Positions 1-9,000 are shown, numbered from the stretch's first letter. The stretch: 64,000 bases of DNA from Alphaproteobacteria bacterium (GCA_016125425.1 WGLT01000002.1:124001-188000), one strand, 5' to 3'. A program made the numbers and translations. Notes: generated by a model not told the origin, from the letters alone.

Positions 1-506
1 AGCATGATATCGGCGACAGTGAAATCATCGCCGATCGCGAAACTCTGCGCCGCCAGCCTTTCGTCGATCTGCGGCAGGAACCGCCCCAGAATTTCGGCGT
101 TCCACGGACGCAGCCCTTTCATATGAGGATTTGAGTCGCCCATCAGATCGGCGAAGAAAACCGGCAGCGCGAACGGCTCGATATTGCTCAGCGCAGTGAT
201 CAGCCAGCGATAGACTTGCGCGCGCCCTTTGGGATCGCGCGGGATCAGTTTTCCTGATTTTTCGGCAAGGTACAAAAGAATAGCGCCCGATTCCGTTAGG
301 ATGTAGCCGTCATCGTCGATCGCCGGAACCTGTTTGAACGGATTGATCTTTCCGTACCCGGCAAGATCCTGCAGGCCGTTCGGGCCGCAGTCGAGGCCGA
401 TCGTTTCATAGGAGATTTCGCACTCCTCCAGAGCCCAGAGCGCGCGGATGTCGCGCGTGTAACCCCAAAGAGCCTGCGGCAGCGATTTGAAAACGTAGAC
501 TTTCAT
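1..506 (-). CDS. Glutathione S-transferase family protein (partial)
   Basis: The C-terminus lies beyond the left window edge; 168 residues are visible. The start is the ATG at 506 (MKVYVFKSLP). Residues 1-85 look like the thioredoxin-fold glutathione-binding half: NPFKQVPAI near 55-63 provides the conserved cis-proline segment and ESGAILLYLAEK near 72-83 is the classic GST glutathione gamma-glutamyl contact. An all-helical second domain begins after about residue 90 and includes FTVADIM, typical of the GST C-terminal half. Expected to be a cytosolic dimer conjugating or reducing substrates with glutathione; the substrate cannot be told. The ORF track omits it because it runs off the edge. Family assignment is strong, subclass unknown. 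Confidence 0.88.
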   Translation of the reverse strand, partial: MKVYVFKSLPQALWGYTRDIRALWALEECEISYETIGLDCGPNGLQDLAGYGKINPFKQVPAIDDDGYILTESGAILLYLAEKSGKLIPRDPKGRAQVYRWLITALSNIEPFALPVFFADLMGDSNPHMKGLRPWNAEILGRFLPQIDERLAAQSFAIGDDFTVADIM

Positions 507-911
507 GGGCCTGATGTTGCCGGAAACGGGGCGCCGGCCATCGCGCGGGTCGTGAGGCGCGCACATGCTCGCAATTGCCCGCTCGCAAACCGGCGATCCT
601 GGAACCATAGAGCAATTCAATAGGCTGAACAGGCCGCGCGCCGCCGGGGAACGGGAAATCTTCGCCCGCGAAAACGCGAAAACATTGTCGCAAATTTCCG
701 CGCGGCGAAGTTGAAATCGCGCGCTCGCGCAAAATTTTTTCGGTTCCGCGCGGCCGCGCCGCGCGGGCAGACTCGCCCTTCCGGAGACGCCAATAAGGCG
801 AATGCCCCGATGAGGGGGTTCGATAGATATCAACCGGCCTGCGCGCGAGCTTACCTTCGATGCGTCGCCCGTTTCGGCGCGCCTGGCGGCCGGGCGGACG
901 GCGCGCGTTTC

Positions 912-929
912 GCTCTTTGACATTGTGAA
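912..929 (+). promoter_or_regulatory. boxA-like sequence (GCTCTTTGACATTGTGAA)
   Basis: The stretch closely resembles the boxA antitermination element found in leaders and spacers of alphaproteobacterial rRNA operons. No rRNA or tRNA gene follows within the window: the plus strand continues only to a GC stem-loop at 980-1015. It may be a relic of an rRNA leader, the start of a short untranslated RNA, or chance. Confidence 0.3.
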
Positions 930-979
930 AGTCATCGCCGGATCGGCCCTGACGCTGTTCCGGCGCCAAAAGAAACGCC

Positions 980-1015
980 GGTCCCCGCGCGCGCCGCCCC
1001 CTGCGCGCGGGGACC
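980..1015 (-). terminator. Strong stem-loop downstream of the 1043-1405 gene
   Basis: GGTCCCCGCGCGC at 980-992 pairs perfectly with GCGCGCGGGGACC at 1003-1015 (13 bp, 10-base loop). Read on the minus strand it follows the stop of the 120-aa gene and is trailed by GGCGTTTCTTTTGG, a modest T-rich stretch. Likely an intrinsic terminator for that gene. Confidence 0.55.
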
Positions 1016-1042
1016 GCGGCCCGGACGCGCTCTCAGCTTTGA

Positions 1043-1405
1043 CTAGGAGCGCCGGCCGAGCCAGGCGCGGCAGCTCGCCTCATAGGGCTTGGCGGAGAGC
1101 CGCGCATTCCATCCTGCGGTCCAGGCGTCGCCGCCCTGCGCGCCGAACTGACCCTGACAGGCTTCGAAACCGGTGCGGTATTGCGAGGACATCACGCCGA
1201 CATTGCTGCCGGCGAGCTTGAACGCCTTGTGAAAGCATTGGCAGACCGGCGACGTCGCTTCGACCACGATGGGACCGCCGCCGACGCTTGTCGTCTCGCC
1301 GCTCTGCGACGGGCTGCTGACGATATTGGTCGATATCAGCGCATAGAGCGCGACCGCCAACACGATCAGAACGAGAAAGCCGCCGAAAACAGCCTCGATC
1401 TTCAT
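1043..1405 (-). CDS. Hypothetical membrane-anchored protein with four cysteines
   Basis: 120 aa. I do not recognise a family. Residues 6-27 form one hydrophobic segment (FGGFLVLIVLAVALYAL), followed by a Ser/Gly-rich linker and a C-terminal region with Cys at about 55, 57, 83 and 112 (VCQCFHKAF, EACQG, ASCRAW). This suggests an N-terminal anchor with a small disulfide-bonded periplasmic domain, which is inference. A GGGAGAAA ribosome-binding site sits 5-6 bases before the ATG, and a strong hairpin follows the stop, so the gene looks real and monocistronic. It lies downstream of argG in the same direction with about 100 bases between. Confidence 0.65.
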   Translation of the reverse strand: MKIEAVFGGFLVLIVLAVALYALISTNIVSSPSQSGETTSVGGGPIVVEATSPVCQCFHKAFKLAGSNVGVMSSQYRTGFEACQGQFGAQGGDAWTAGWNARLSAKPYEASCRAWLGRRS

Positions 1406-1503
1406 CCCGCTTTCTCCCGACGATACCCCGCGGGCGAGCTTATCGCCGGGCGCGCGCGCGGGAAAGAGGCGAATCGCGGCCCCTCATTCGCTCATCGGGC
1501 GAT

Positions 1504-2724
1504 TCAGCGCCGCTGGCTCCGCCGGGCGAGGAGTTTGAGACGCAGCGCGTTGAGCTTGATGAAGCCTTCGGCGTCCTTCTGGTCGTAGACCGCATCCTCC
1601 TCGAAGGTCACATGGGCCATGGAGTAGAGCGAATTCGGCGAAGTCCGGCCGACCACGCTCGCCGACCCCTTATAGAGCTTCACCTTGACGGTTCCGGCGA
1701 CGAATTCCTGGCTCTTGTCGATCAGCGCCTGGAGCATTTCGCGCTCCGGCGCGAACCAGAAGCCGTTATAGATCATCTCCGCATAGCGGGGCATGAGTTC
1801 GTCCTTGAGATGCGCCGCGCCGCGGTCGAGCGTGATCGACTCGACGCCGCGATGGGCGGCGAGCAGGATCGTCCCGCCCGGCGTTTCGTAAACGCCGCGC
1901 GACTTCATGCCGACGAAACGGTTCTCGACGAGATCGAGCCGGCCGACGCCGTGCTTGCGGCCGAGTTCGTTGAGCTTCGTCAGCAGCGCGGCCGGCGAGA
2001 GCCTCACGCCGTTGATCGAGACGGGATCGCCTTTTTCAAAGCCGATCTCGATCGTTTCGGGCGCGTCGGGCGCGGCTTCCGGATCGACCGTACGCTGATA
2101 GACATAGTCGGGCGCCGGCTCGGCCGGGTCTTCGAGCACCTTGCCTTCGGAGGAGGTGTGCAAAAGATTCGCGTCGACCGAGAACGGCGCCTCGCCGCGC
2201 TTGTCTTTTGCGATTTCAATCTGATGGGCTTCGGCGAAAGCGATGAGTTTCTGGCGGCTGTTCAAATCCCATTCCCGCCAGGGGGCGATGACGCGGATGT
2301 CGGGGTTCAGCGCATAGGCGTTGAGCTCGAAACGAACCTGGTCATTGCCCTTGCCGGTCGCGCCATGCGCAATCGCGTCGGCGCCCGTTTCGCGCGCGAT
2401 CTCGACAAGGCGTTTGGCGATCAGCGGCCGCGCGATCGAGGTCCCGAGCAAATAAAGGCCCTCATACTGGGCGTTGGCGCGGAACATCGGGAAGACGAAG
2501 TCGCGGACGAACTCCTCGCGCAGGTCCTCGATATAGATTTCGCGGACGCCGGCGCGCTCGGCCTTGGCGCGCGCGGGCTCCAGCTCTTCGCCCTGTCCGA
2601 GATCGGCGGTGAAGGTGACGACCTCGCAGCCATATTCGACCTGGAGCCATTTCAAAATGACCGAGGTGTCGAGCCCGCCGGAATAAGCGAGAACGACCTT
2701 TTTCACATCCTTGAGTTTCGCCAT
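1504..2724 (-). CDS. argG: Argininosuccinate synthase
   Basis: Condenses citrulline and aspartate using ATP to argininosuccinate, the penultimate step of arginine biosynthesis, in the cytosol. 406 aa, the usual length. The ORF track begins 29 codons upstream, but the family N-terminus is [21 protein letters not shown], starting at ATG 2724 behind GAAGGAC. The P-loop-like AYSGGLDTS is at 13-21 and the substrate motif [14 protein letters not shown] at 120-133. Single-gene unit, with arfB about 80 bases upstream in the same direction. A 382-aa antisense ORF is a shadow. Confidence 0.98.
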   Translation of the reverse strand: MAKLKDVKKVVLAYSGGLDTSVILKWLQVEYGCEVVTFTADLGQGEELEPARAKAERAGVREIYIEDLREEFVRDFVFPMFRANAQYEGLYLLGTSIARPLIAKRLVEIARETGADAIAHGATGKGNDQVRFELNAYALNPDIRVIAPWREWDLNSRQKLIAFAEAHQIEIAKDKRGEAPFSVDANLLHTSSEGKVLEDPAEPAPDYVYQRTVDPEAAPDAPETIEIGFEKGDPVSINGVRLSPAALLTKLNELGRKHGVGRLDLVENRFVGMKSRGVYETPGGTILLAAHRGVESITLDRGAAHLKDELMPRYAEMIYNGFWFAPEREMLQALIDKSQEFVAGTVKVKLYKGSASVVGRTSPNSLYSMAHVTFEEDAVYDQKDAEGFIKLNALRLKLLARRSQRR

Positions 2725-2807
2725 GGCGCGCGTCCTTCGAAAAATCCGAGCGACGCATAGCGGAAGATTGCTGCGACGCGAAGGGTTTTCGCGGGGCGGC
2801 GGCCGGA

Positions 2808-3236
2808 TCACCCGTCCTTGTCGACGCGCGGCGTTGCGCGACCCGACTTTATTTCCGAGCGGCGGCGCTTGTCCTCGACGCGCCGGCGCCGCTCGGCTTT
2901 CGGAACGCGCGTCTTCTTCCTCGGTTTCGGCGGGCTCGCCGCGCGTTCGATCAGCGCGGCGAGGCGCTCGCGCGCGTCCTCGCGATTGCGCTCTTGCGTG
3001 CGGAAGCGGCGCGCCTCGATGACGATCTCGCCGTCCCTGGTGGCGCGCCGGCCGGCAAGACGAATGAGCCGCGCCTTCACCGCCTCGGGCAAAGAGGGCG
3101 AACGCGCCGCGTCAAAGCGAAGCTGCACGGCCGTTTCGACCTTGTTGACGTTTTGCCCGCCCGGGCCCGAGGCGCGCAGGAAAATCTCGCGAAGCTCCCA
3201 ATCCTCAAGCGCGATGTCTTCGGTCACGCGCAGCAT
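2808..3236 (-). CDS. arfB: Alternative ribosome-rescue factor / peptidyl-tRNA hydrolase
   Basis: 142 aa, matching the ArfB (YaeJ) and ICT1 family. The GGQ catalytic loop is at residues 26-28 in [13 protein letters not shown], and the C-terminal 40 residues are lysine/arginine-rich ([17 protein letters not shown]), corresponding to the tail that inserts into the empty mRNA channel of stalled ribosomes. It hydrolyses peptidyl-tRNA on ribosomes stalled without a stop codon. Too short to be a full RF1/RF2. Lies between argG and rlmN on the same strand. Confidence 0.93.
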   Translation of the reverse strand: MLRVTEDIALEDWELREIFLRASGPGGQNVNKVETAVQLRFDAARSPSLPEAVKARLIRLAGRRATRDGEIVIEARRFRTQERNREDARERLAALIERAASPPKPRKKTRVPKAERRRRVEDKRRRSEIKSGRATPRVDKDG

Positions 3237-3261
3237 GGGTGCGCCTTTCGTCCGGTTTGCG

Positions 3262-4419
3262 TCAGGACGCCGGCCCGGCCGTTTGCGCCCTAAGCCGCTC
3301 GCTCGCGCGCTGTTTGACGCTTTCCGACTTCAACTGTCCGCAGGCGGCGAGGATGTCTCGCCCGCGCGGCGTTCTGATCGGCGAGGCGTAACCGGCGCGA
3401 TTGACGATATCGGCGAAGGCTTCGATGCGCCGCCAGCTCGAACACTCATAGGGCGCGCCGGGCCACGGATTGAACGGAATAAGATTGATCTTCGCCGGGA
3501 TGTTGGAGAGCAGGCGAACAAGCTCGCGCGCTTCGGCGTCCGTATCGTTGACGCCCTTCAGCATCACATATTCGAAAGTGATGCGCCGGGCGTTCGATAG
3601 ATCGGGATAGGCCCGGCAGGCGGCGAGAAGTTCGGCGATCGGGTATTTGCGGTTGATCGGCACCAGACGATCGCGCAGCGCGTCATTGGTCGCATGCAGC
3701 GAGATCGCCAGCATCGCGTTTGTCGTCTCGCCGAGGCGCGGAATTTCCGGCACGACGCCGCTCGTCGAAACCGTAATGCGTCGGCGCGAAATCGAAACGC
3801 CGTCGCCGTCGGCGATGACGGCGATCGCCGCCGCGACATTATCCAGATTGTAGAGCGGCTCGCCCATGCCCATGAATACGATATTGGACAGGCGCCGGTC
3901 CTCGCGGTTCGACGGCCATTCGCCGAGATCGTCCTTCACCGCGAGCACTTGGCCGACGATTTCCGCGGCCGTCAGATTGCGGACGAGCTTTTGCGTGCCG
4001 GTATGGCAGAAGGTGCAGTTCAGCGTGCAGCCGACCTGGCTTGAAACGCAGAGCGCGCCGGCGCGGCCGACATCGGGGATGAAAACGCACTCGACTTCCG
4101 TTCCCGGCGCCATGCGCAGAAGATATTTGCGCGCGCCGTCGGTCGAGACTTGTCTTTCGACGACCTCCGGGCGGGCGATGAAGAACCGCTCGGCGAGGCC
4201 GCCGCGCATCTCCTTGCCGATATCGGTCATGCGGTCGAAATCGGTCGCGCCGAAATGATAGATCCAGCGCCAGACCTGACTCGCGCGCATGCGCGCTTTT
4301 TTCGGCTCGAGCGAAAACGCCTCGCCGAAAAGCGCGGCGAGCGCTTCGCGCGAGAGCCCGACGAGATTGCGGCGCGAACCGGCGCGCGTCTCGGAAAAGG
4401 AAAGTTCGGCGGTCGACAT
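3262..4419 (-). CDS. rlmN: Dual-specificity 23S rRNA/tRNA adenine-C2 methyltransferase
   Basis: 385 aa from ATG 4419 ([10 protein letters not shown]). The 668-aa ORF in the track is an N-terminal over-extension through non-coding sequence. Radical SAM enzyme that methylates C2 of A2503 in 23S rRNA and A37 in some tRNAs. The 4Fe-4S cysteines are C131, C135 and C138 (CTLNCTFC). The methyl-carrier cysteines are both present: C124 in GALCVSSQ and the Cys of ILAACGQL near the C-terminus. Divergent from the MFS gene, with 168 bases between them. Confidence 0.97.
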   Translation of the reverse strand: MSTAELSFSETRAGSRRNLVGLSREALAALFGEAFSLEPKKARMRASQVWRWIYHFGATDFDRMTDIGKEMRGGLAERFFIARPEVVERQVSTDGARKYLLRMAPGTEVECVFIPDVGRAGALCVSSQVGCTLNCTFCHTGTQKLVRNLTAAEIVGQVLAVKDDLGEWPSNREDRRLSNIVFMGMGEPLYNLDNVAAAIAVIADGDGVSISRRRITVSTSGVVPEIPRLGETTNAMLAISLHATNDALRDRLVPINRKYPIAELLAACRAYPDLSNARRITFEYVMLKGVNDTDAEARELVRLLSNIPAKINLIPFNPWPGAPYECSSWRRIEAFADIVNRAGYASPIRTPRGRDILAACGQLKSESVKQRASERLRAQTAGPAS

Positions 4420-4587
4420 GATGAATTCCGCGGACCGCGTTCGGCCCCGCCGGGATATAGAGGACGGGCGCGGCCGCTTCAATCGACCGCGCCGGCGCGC
4501 TCCGAAATCCAATCCAGCCGCTGAAATCCATTGCAGGCCAGGGCGGCGCGTGATTTCACGGGCGGCCGCATGAAAAGGCGCGATTTC

Positions 4588-5868
4588 ATGGCCATTGAGC
4601 CGCTTCCCCTTCCGGAGGAGTCCGATCCGAACCGCCCGGCGATCGCCCCGAAAGGCGACCGCCGCCTCGCAATCGCGCTCCTTCTTGCGGGCGTCGCCTG
4701 TCTCGGGATGGGCCAGACGATCGTTTTCGCCGTCCTGCCCCCGCTCGCGCGCCGGCTCGGCCTCGCCGACTTCCAGGTGGCCGCGATTTTCATGCTGTCG
4801 GCGATGTTCTGGGTGGCTCTCGCCCCGCGCTGGGGGCGGCGCTCGGACCAGGCCGGCCGCAAGCCGTTTATCCTGACCGGCCTTCTCGGCTTTGCGGTCT
4901 CCACCGCGCTTTTCGCCACCTCGATCAAGCTCGGCCTCGCCGGGACGCTGTCGGGTCTCGGCCTTTACGCCGTCATCGTTGGGACACGGAGCATATACGG
5001 AATCATCGGTTCCGCGACGCCGGCCGCGGCGCAAGGCTATATCGCCGACCGGACGCCGCCGGCGCGGCGCACCGCAGGCGTTTCGAGCTTTTCGGCCGCC
5101 TTCGGTCTCGGCGCGATGGTCGGGCCCGGTCTCGGCGGGGCCGTCACCGCGATCGGACCGCTCGCGCCGCTCTACGCCGTCGCCGCGCTCGCCGCCCTGA
5201 TGTCGGCGGTGATCTTTTTCCTGCTTCCTGAAATGACGCCGCCCGCCCCGCGCGCGCCGCGGCCGCATTTGAAGCTGTCAGACGCGCGATTGCGCCCGTT
5301 TTTGATCTTCGGCCTGGCGTTCGGCGTGGTGAACGCCGCGCCGATCCAGACGACGGCCTTTTACTTCATGGACGTTCTGCATCTTTCGCCAGGCGAGGCG
5401 CCGCAATATGCGGGGATTGGCCTGATGGCCGCGGCGATGGCCTCGCTGTTCGCGCAGGTTGTTCTGGTCCAGCGCTTCGGCCTGCAACCGCATCTGTTGA
5501 TGCGGATCGCCCCCGCATTGCTCGCCATCGGCCATGCGCTTGTCGCGGTTTCGTCGCAGTTCGGGCCGCTCGTTTTCGGGCTTGTCATCGCCGGGCTCGG
5601 CGCGGGGATGGCGCTGCCCGGCTTTACCGGCGCGGCGATGCTCGCCGTCGGTCCGGACGAGCAGGGCGCCGCCGCCGGCCTTGCGAACTCCGCGAGCGCC
5701 AGCGGCTTCATCTTCTCGCCGGTCGTCGCCTTCGCGCTCTACAGTCTCGCCCCGCAGGCGCCCTATGTCCTGACGGCGACGCTTTCGGCCGCGCTTCTCG
5801 TTTTCGCCTTGTGGAGCGGCAAGATTCGCCGCGCCGGCCGGTTCGGGCCGGACGGCCTCAATCCGTAG
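4588..5868 (+). CDS. MFS drug/metabolite exporter (TetA/Bcr-like)
   Basis: 426 aa from ATG 4588, chosen because AAAAGG lies 9 bases upstream; ATG 4570 and 4531 are possible longer starts. About twelve hydrophobic segments are visible. The loop between helices 2 and 3 carries the MFS motif A as [12 protein letters not shown], and the first half contains a TetA-like loop [15 protein letters not shown]. Proton-driven export of an unknown compound across the inner membrane is the likely role. The stop overlaps the convergent HTH gene by 11 bases. Confidence 0.85.
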   Translation: MAIEPLPLPEESDPNRPAIAPKGDRRLAIALLLAGVACLGMGQTIVFAVLPPLARRLGLADFQVAAIFMLSAMFWVALAPRWGRRSDQAGRKPFILTGLLGFAVSTALFATSIKLGLAGTLSGLGLYAVIVGTRSIYGIIGSATPAAAQGYIADRTPPARRTAGVSSFSAAFGLGAMVGPGLGGAVTAIGPLAPLYAVAALAALMSAVIFFLLPEMTPPAPRAPRPHLKLSDARLRPFLIFGLAFGVVNAAPIQTTAFYFMDVLHLSPGEAPQYAGIGLMAAAMASLFAQVVLVQRFGLQPHLLMRIAPALLAIGHALVAVSSQFGPLVFGLVIAGLGAGMALPGFTGAAMLAVGPDEQGAAAGLANSASASGFIFSPVVAFALYSLAPQAPYVLTATLSAALLVFALWSGKIRRAGRFGPDGLNP

Positions 5869-6082
5869 ACGGATTTCCATCGTCTTCGAAAGACAGGAGA
5901 TCGCCGGGCTGGCATTTCAGCTCTTTGCAGATGGCTTCCAGCGTCGAGAACCGGATCGCCTTGGCCTTGCCGGTCTTCAGGATCGACAGGTTGGCGATCG
6001 TCACGCCGACGCGTTCGGAGAGCTCCGTCAGCGACATGCCGCGGTCGAGAAGCACCCTGTCGAGTTTTACCGCAATGGACAT
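5858..6082 (-). CDS. Cro/C1-type small HTH regulator (YozG-like)
   Basis: 74 aa, almost entirely one helix-turn-helix: MSLTELSERVGVTIANLSILKTG at about 16-38, followed by the FSTLEAICKELKCQPGDLL helix pair typical of YozG-type XRE regulators. It lies 3 bases after the DUF2975 gene, so the two are certainly cotranscribed. DUF2975 membrane proteins are very often paired with such regulators, and a membrane-linked control of the HTH protein is a reasonable inference. A candidate operator with CGAT repeats lies upstream of this operon at 7051-7130. Confidence 0.88.
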   Translation of the reverse strand: MSIAVKLDRVLLDRGMSLTELSERVGVTIANLSILKTGKAKAIRFSTLEAICKELKCQPGDLLSFEDDGNPSTD

Positions 6083-6085
6083 GCG

Positions 6086-6604
6086 CTAGACCGTGAGATC
6101 CTGTTCTTCTTTCATCTTCGCGCCCTCGCGGAAGACTTCCGCGAGCACGAAGACCGCGATGATTGCGATCCAGGTCGTCAGCTCGGTGTGGTATTTGAGC
6201 TTTGCGTCAAAGATCGCGCCGAGAAATAGGAAAATGAATTTCGCGCATTCGCCGAAGAGAAGCGCGTAACCGACCTTGTTGAAGCGATCGGCGTTCTCGC
6301 GGACGAAGGGCGAGCCGAATCGGAGCGTGCGCAGGATTTCGAGCAGACGGTTGACGATATAAAGCGCGACGCCGACGCCGACGAAGGCGTTCAGCACTTT
6401 CACATAATCGCCGGCGGTGACGGCGCTGTCCGCGTCGATCTCGAAGCCGCGGACATGCTGGGCGATCGCCATCAGCGCCGGGACGAAAGGCAACACCGCC
6501 GCCGCCACGCACAGCCCGAAAAAGGCGACGAACAGCACGGCCCGGACAATATGCAGCCCGGCCGCGAGCAGAGAGGAAAGAGAGCCCTTGCCGATCGCTT
6601 TCAT
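6086..6604 (-). CDS. DUF2975 family membrane protein
   Basis: 172 aa with four predicted membrane helices (about 15-40, 65-90, 113-132, 142-160). The segment between helices 2 and 3, LRTLRFGSPFVRENADRFNKVGYALL, is characteristic of DUF2975. Function is unknown for the family; the constant partner is a small HTH regulator, which is the next gene here. Two short ORFs with good start signals precede it on the same strand. Confidence 0.85.
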   Translation of the reverse strand: MKAIGKGSLSSLLAAGLHIVRAVLFVAFFGLCVAAAVLPFVPALMAIAQHVRGFEIDADSAVTAGDYVKVLNAFVGVGVALYIVNRLLEILRTLRFGSPFVRENADRFNKVGYALLFGECAKFIFLFLGAIFDAKLKYHTELTTWIAIIAVFVLAEVFREGAKMKEEQDLTV

Positions 6605-6640
6605 GTCAATTCCGTCCTTTGGGCGAGACTTCCGACCGGG

Positions 6641-6784
6641 TCAGAAGATCACGATTCCGCAGAGGGCCTGACACGCCGCCGCCGCGCGATGCGCAGGCGC
6701 TGCGGGTCCGCCCGCCGCGGCGAGAGCGAGGACGGCCGCGGCCGCCAGGGCGGCCGCGGCGAGAAGGCTGGCGCTGCGGGGCAT
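6641..6784 (-). CDS. Small secreted or anchored peptide (47 aa)
   Basis: Not recognised. The ORF track buries it in a 221-aa ORF, but its ATG at 6784 overlaps the TGA of the preceding 44-aa gene (TGATG), an arrangement typical of translational coupling. It starts [26 protein letters not shown], a plausible signal peptide or single membrane helix, followed by about 20 residues with two cysteines (CQALC) ending in VIF. Lies 36 bases upstream of the DUF2975 gene. Confidence 0.5.
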   Translation of the reverse strand: MPRSASLLAAAALAAAAVLALAAAGGPAAPAHRAAAACQALCGIVIF

Positions 6785-6918
6785 CAGACGACCCCCGCGA
6801 TCCGGCCGAGGGCCGAGAAATAGCCGGCGCCGATCAGCGCCAGCGCGGCGATTGTGACAGCGACATTGACAAAGCCGCCGACCCGGGCGACATTGATCGA
6901 AACGTGATTGCGGAACAT
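6784..6918 (-). CDS. Small membrane peptide (44 aa), first gene of the DUF2975 operon
   Basis: Too short for the ORF track. ATG 6918 has an excellent AGGAGA Shine-Dalgarno sequence 7 bases upstream, the best in this neighbourhood. The product begins [15 protein letters not shown] and has one hydrophobic helix ([19 protein letters not shown], about 17-35) with an N-terminal positive patch, suggesting N-in topology. Its stop overlaps the start of the next small gene. Function unknown; likely part of the same unit as DUF2975 and the HTH regulator. Confidence 0.6.
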   Translation of the reverse strand: MFRNHVSINVARVGGFVNVAVTIAALALIGAGYFSALGRIAGVV

Positions 6919-7050
6919 TTGGGCTCTCCTTTTTCTCTCTTGTTTCGCGAAGGCGTTTTGGCTGTTTCTTTGAGCGGCGCGGGGTCTCCCCTCTGCCGCT
7001 CTTTTTTTCTGTTTGGTCTCTCGCGGCGGTGACCTCCGCCGTCTTGTTGT

Positions 7051-7130
7051 TTATCGATATACACTTATCGAAAAACGATGCAAGCCCTTTTTTGCCGAAA
7101 AACGATAATTTTTTGCTGAGAAGCGATATG
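7051..7130. promoter_or_regulatory. Divergent control region with repeated CGAT(A) motifs
   Basis: A notably A/T-rich stretch between the small-peptide operon (minus) and rdgB (plus). It contains TTATCGATAT at 7051-7060, the inverted repeat ATCG-AAAAA-CGAT at 7067-7079, and an exact second copy of CGAAAAACGAT at 7096-7106 (27 bp start to start), then GCGATAT abutting the rdgB start. Good candidate operator for the operon's own HTH regulator. Confidence 0.45.
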
Positions 7131-7739
7131 GAGACGTTCCTGACGGCGCGGAAACTGGCTCCCGGGCGGCTTGTAGTGGCCAGCCACAACGCCGGAAAAG
7201 TTAGAGAAATCAATGAATTGTTGAAAGGGCGCGGGGTTGAGGCGATCGCGGCCGGGGCGCTCGGCCTGAAAGAGCCGGAAGAGACGGAATCGACCTTCGC
7301 CGGCAACGCCCTTTTGAAGGCGCGGGCCGCGGCGCGCGCCTCCGGCTTGCCTGCCCTCGCCGACGATTCCGGTCTTGAGGTCGCCGCCCTCGGCGGCGCG
7401 CCCGGCGTTTATTCGGCCCGCTGGGCGGGCGAGGCGCGCGATTTCCGCGCGGCGATGGCGCGGGTCGAGCAGGAGCTTGCGGGCGCCGCCGACCGGTCGG
7501 CGCGCTTTGTGTGCGCCCTCGCCCTCGCCTGGCCGGACGGGGCTGAGGCGGTTTTTGAAGGCGAGGTCCGGGGAGCGCTCGTTTTTCCGCCGCGCGGAGA
7601 GCAGGGTTTCGGCTATGACCCGATCTTTCTTCCGACCGGCGAGCGCGAGACCTTTGGGGAAATGGCCCCGGCGCGAAAACACGCCATGTCGCATCGCGCC
7701 GACGCGTTCCGGAAGCTGGTCGAGGCCTGTTTCGGCTGA
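7128..7739 (+). CDS. rdgB: XTP/dITP diphosphatase (HAM1 family)
   Basis: 203 aa from ATG 7128; the track's upstream extension runs through the A/T-rich control region. Hydrolyses non-canonical purine triphosphates (XTP, dITP, ITP) to monophosphates, cleaning the nucleotide pool. Family motifs: [10 protein letters not shown] at 19-28 (triphosphate binding), LADDSGLEV at 77-85 with the catalytic acidic pair, GVYSARWAG at 93-101, and MSHRADAF near the C-terminus. In many Alphaproteobacteria rdgB is followed directly by hemW; here an ATPase gene separates them. Confidence 0.96.
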   Translation: METFLTARKLAPGRLVVASHNAGKVREINELLKGRGVEAIAAGALGLKEPEETESTFAGNALLKARAAARASGLPALADDSGLEVAALGGAPGVYSARWAGEARDFRAAMARVEQELAGAADRSARFVCALALAWPDGAEAVFEGEVRGALVFPPRGEQGFGYDPIFLPTGERETFGEMAPARKHAMSHRADAFRKLVEACFG

Positions 7740-7815
7740 GACTTTGCGCGCTTGACTTATAGCCGGCTTATCCCAGTTTATGAGAATTCGATAACTTTGG
7801 GTAAGATCGCTATAA

Positions 7816-9000
7816 ATGGACCCGCGCCGAAACCCATACGCCCCGGGAGCCGGAACCCCGCCGCCGGAATTGGCCGGCCGCAAGGAGATCGTCGAGCGCG
7901 CGGCGATCGCGCTCGACCGCATCCGCGCCGGCCGCGCCGCCAGAAGCTTCGTCTATTATGGCCTGCGCGGGGTCGGCAAAACCGTGCTTTTGAACACGAT
8001 CCGGCAGGACGCCGACGCAAGAGGTTTCGCAACCGTTCCGATCGAAGCCCCGGAAGGGCGCAGCCTTCCCGGCGTTCTTGCGCCCAATCTGCGCGCCGCC
8101 CTTATCCGCCTGAGCCGCGGCGAAGCCTTCAAAGACAGCCTGGCGCGGGCGGGCCAGGCCCTCGCCGGCTTCGCCCGCGCCCTTAAAGTGAAATATCGGG
8201 ATATCGAAGTCGGCGTCGACTTCGAGCCCGAAAGAGGCCTCGCCGACAGCGGCGATCTCGACATCGATCTTCTCGACCTGCTGGTCGCGGTCGGCAAGGC
8301 TGCGCAGGATCACGCAACGGCGTTCGTTCTCTTCATCGACGAGCTTCAATACGTTCCCGAAGAACAGTTGGCCGCGCTGATCTCCGCCCTGCACCGCATA
8401 AGTCAAAGACAGCTTCCGATTACGATGGTGGCGGCCGGCCTGCCGCAATTGCTGGGACAGACGGGAGAGGCGAAATCTTACGCGGAGCGGCTGTTCGAAT
8501 TTGTGATGATCGACAAGTTGTCGCTTCCGGCCGCCAGGGAGGCGCTCTGCAAACCGGCCGAAGACGAAGGCGTTCGCTATACGTCAGACGCGATCGATGA
8601 AGTGCTCGCCGACACGGAGGGCTATCCCTATTTTCTGCAGGAATGGGGCAAGCATTGCTGGGATATCGCCGACAAGTCGCCGATCGACAAGGCGGACGCG
8701 CAAAAGGCGACAAGGGCCGCGCTGGCCGAACTTGACGCCGGATTCTTCCGGGTGCGTTTCGACCGGCTCACGCCGACTGAAAAGAGATATCTGCGCGCGA
8801 TGGCCGAGCTCGGCCCCGGACCGCAGCGCTCCGGCGACATCGCAGAAATCCTCGGCAAGAAAGTCACCGCTGTCGCGCCGACGAGAAACGCCCTGATCAG
8901 CAAAGGGATGATCTTCAGTCCGTCGCATGGCGACACCGCATTCACCGTCCCGTTATTCGAAGGCTTTATGAAACGGACGATGCCGGGTCTCGACAAGTGA
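7816..9000 (+). CDS. AAA/STAND-like ATP-binding protein of unknown role
   Basis: 394 aa. Walker A GLRGVGKT at 49-56, Walker B VLFIDELQ at 171-178, then a sensor-like stretch TMVAAGLPQL and a C-terminal winged-helix-like region (LTPTEKRYLRAMAEL). The layout (PELAGRKEIVERA at the N-terminus, P-loop, DE, winged helix) fits the MoxR/STAND-like archaeal-type ATPase group whose members often belong to mobile or defence loci, but no partner gene is present. It sits between rdgB and hemW and its TGA overlaps the GTG start of hemW. No clear ribosome-binding site; an imperfect inverted repeat (TTATCCCA / TTTGGGTAA) lies just upstream. Role unknown. Confidence 0.8.
   Translation: MDPRRNPYAPGAGTPPPELAGRKEIVERAAIALDRIRAGRAARSFVYYGLRGVGKTVLLNTIRQDADARGFATVPIEAPEGRSLPGVLAPNLRAALIRLSRGEAFKDSLARAGQALAGFARALKVKYRDIEVGVDFEPERGLADSGDLDIDLLDLLVAVGKAAQDHATAFVLFIDELQYVPEEQLAALISALHRISQRQLPITMVAAGLPQLLGQTGEAKSYAERLFEFVMIDKLSLPAAREALCKPAEDEGVRYTSDAIDEVLADTEGYPYFLQEWGKHCWDIADKSPIDKADAQKATRAALAELDAGFFRVRFDRLTPTEKRYLRAMAELGPGPQRSGDIAEILGKKVTAVAPTRNALISKGMIFSPSHGDTAFTVPLFEGFMKRTMPGLDK

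Larger units (their letters stand above)
507..1042. other. Intergenic region without a supported gene
   Basis: About 536 bases between two minus-strand genes. The ORFs in the track here (711..920, 925..1221, and the antisense 406..969) have arginine/alanine-rich translations typical of GC-rich shadows and no recognisable domain. Two items stand out: a boxA-like stretch at 912-929 on the plus strand and a strong stem-loop at 980-1015, both listed separately. Nothing else is seen. Confidence 0.6.

Noticed and set aside
1612-2760. 382-aa plus-strand ORF antisense to argG
   Set aside because: argG is certain on the minus strand; the antisense translation is His/Arg/Asp-rich low-complexity typical of GC-rich shadows.
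4420-5268. N-terminal 280 residues of the 668-aa minus-strand ORF over rlmN
   Set aside because: Charged low-complexity sequence antisense to the MFS gene; RlmN homologues begin at ATG 4419.
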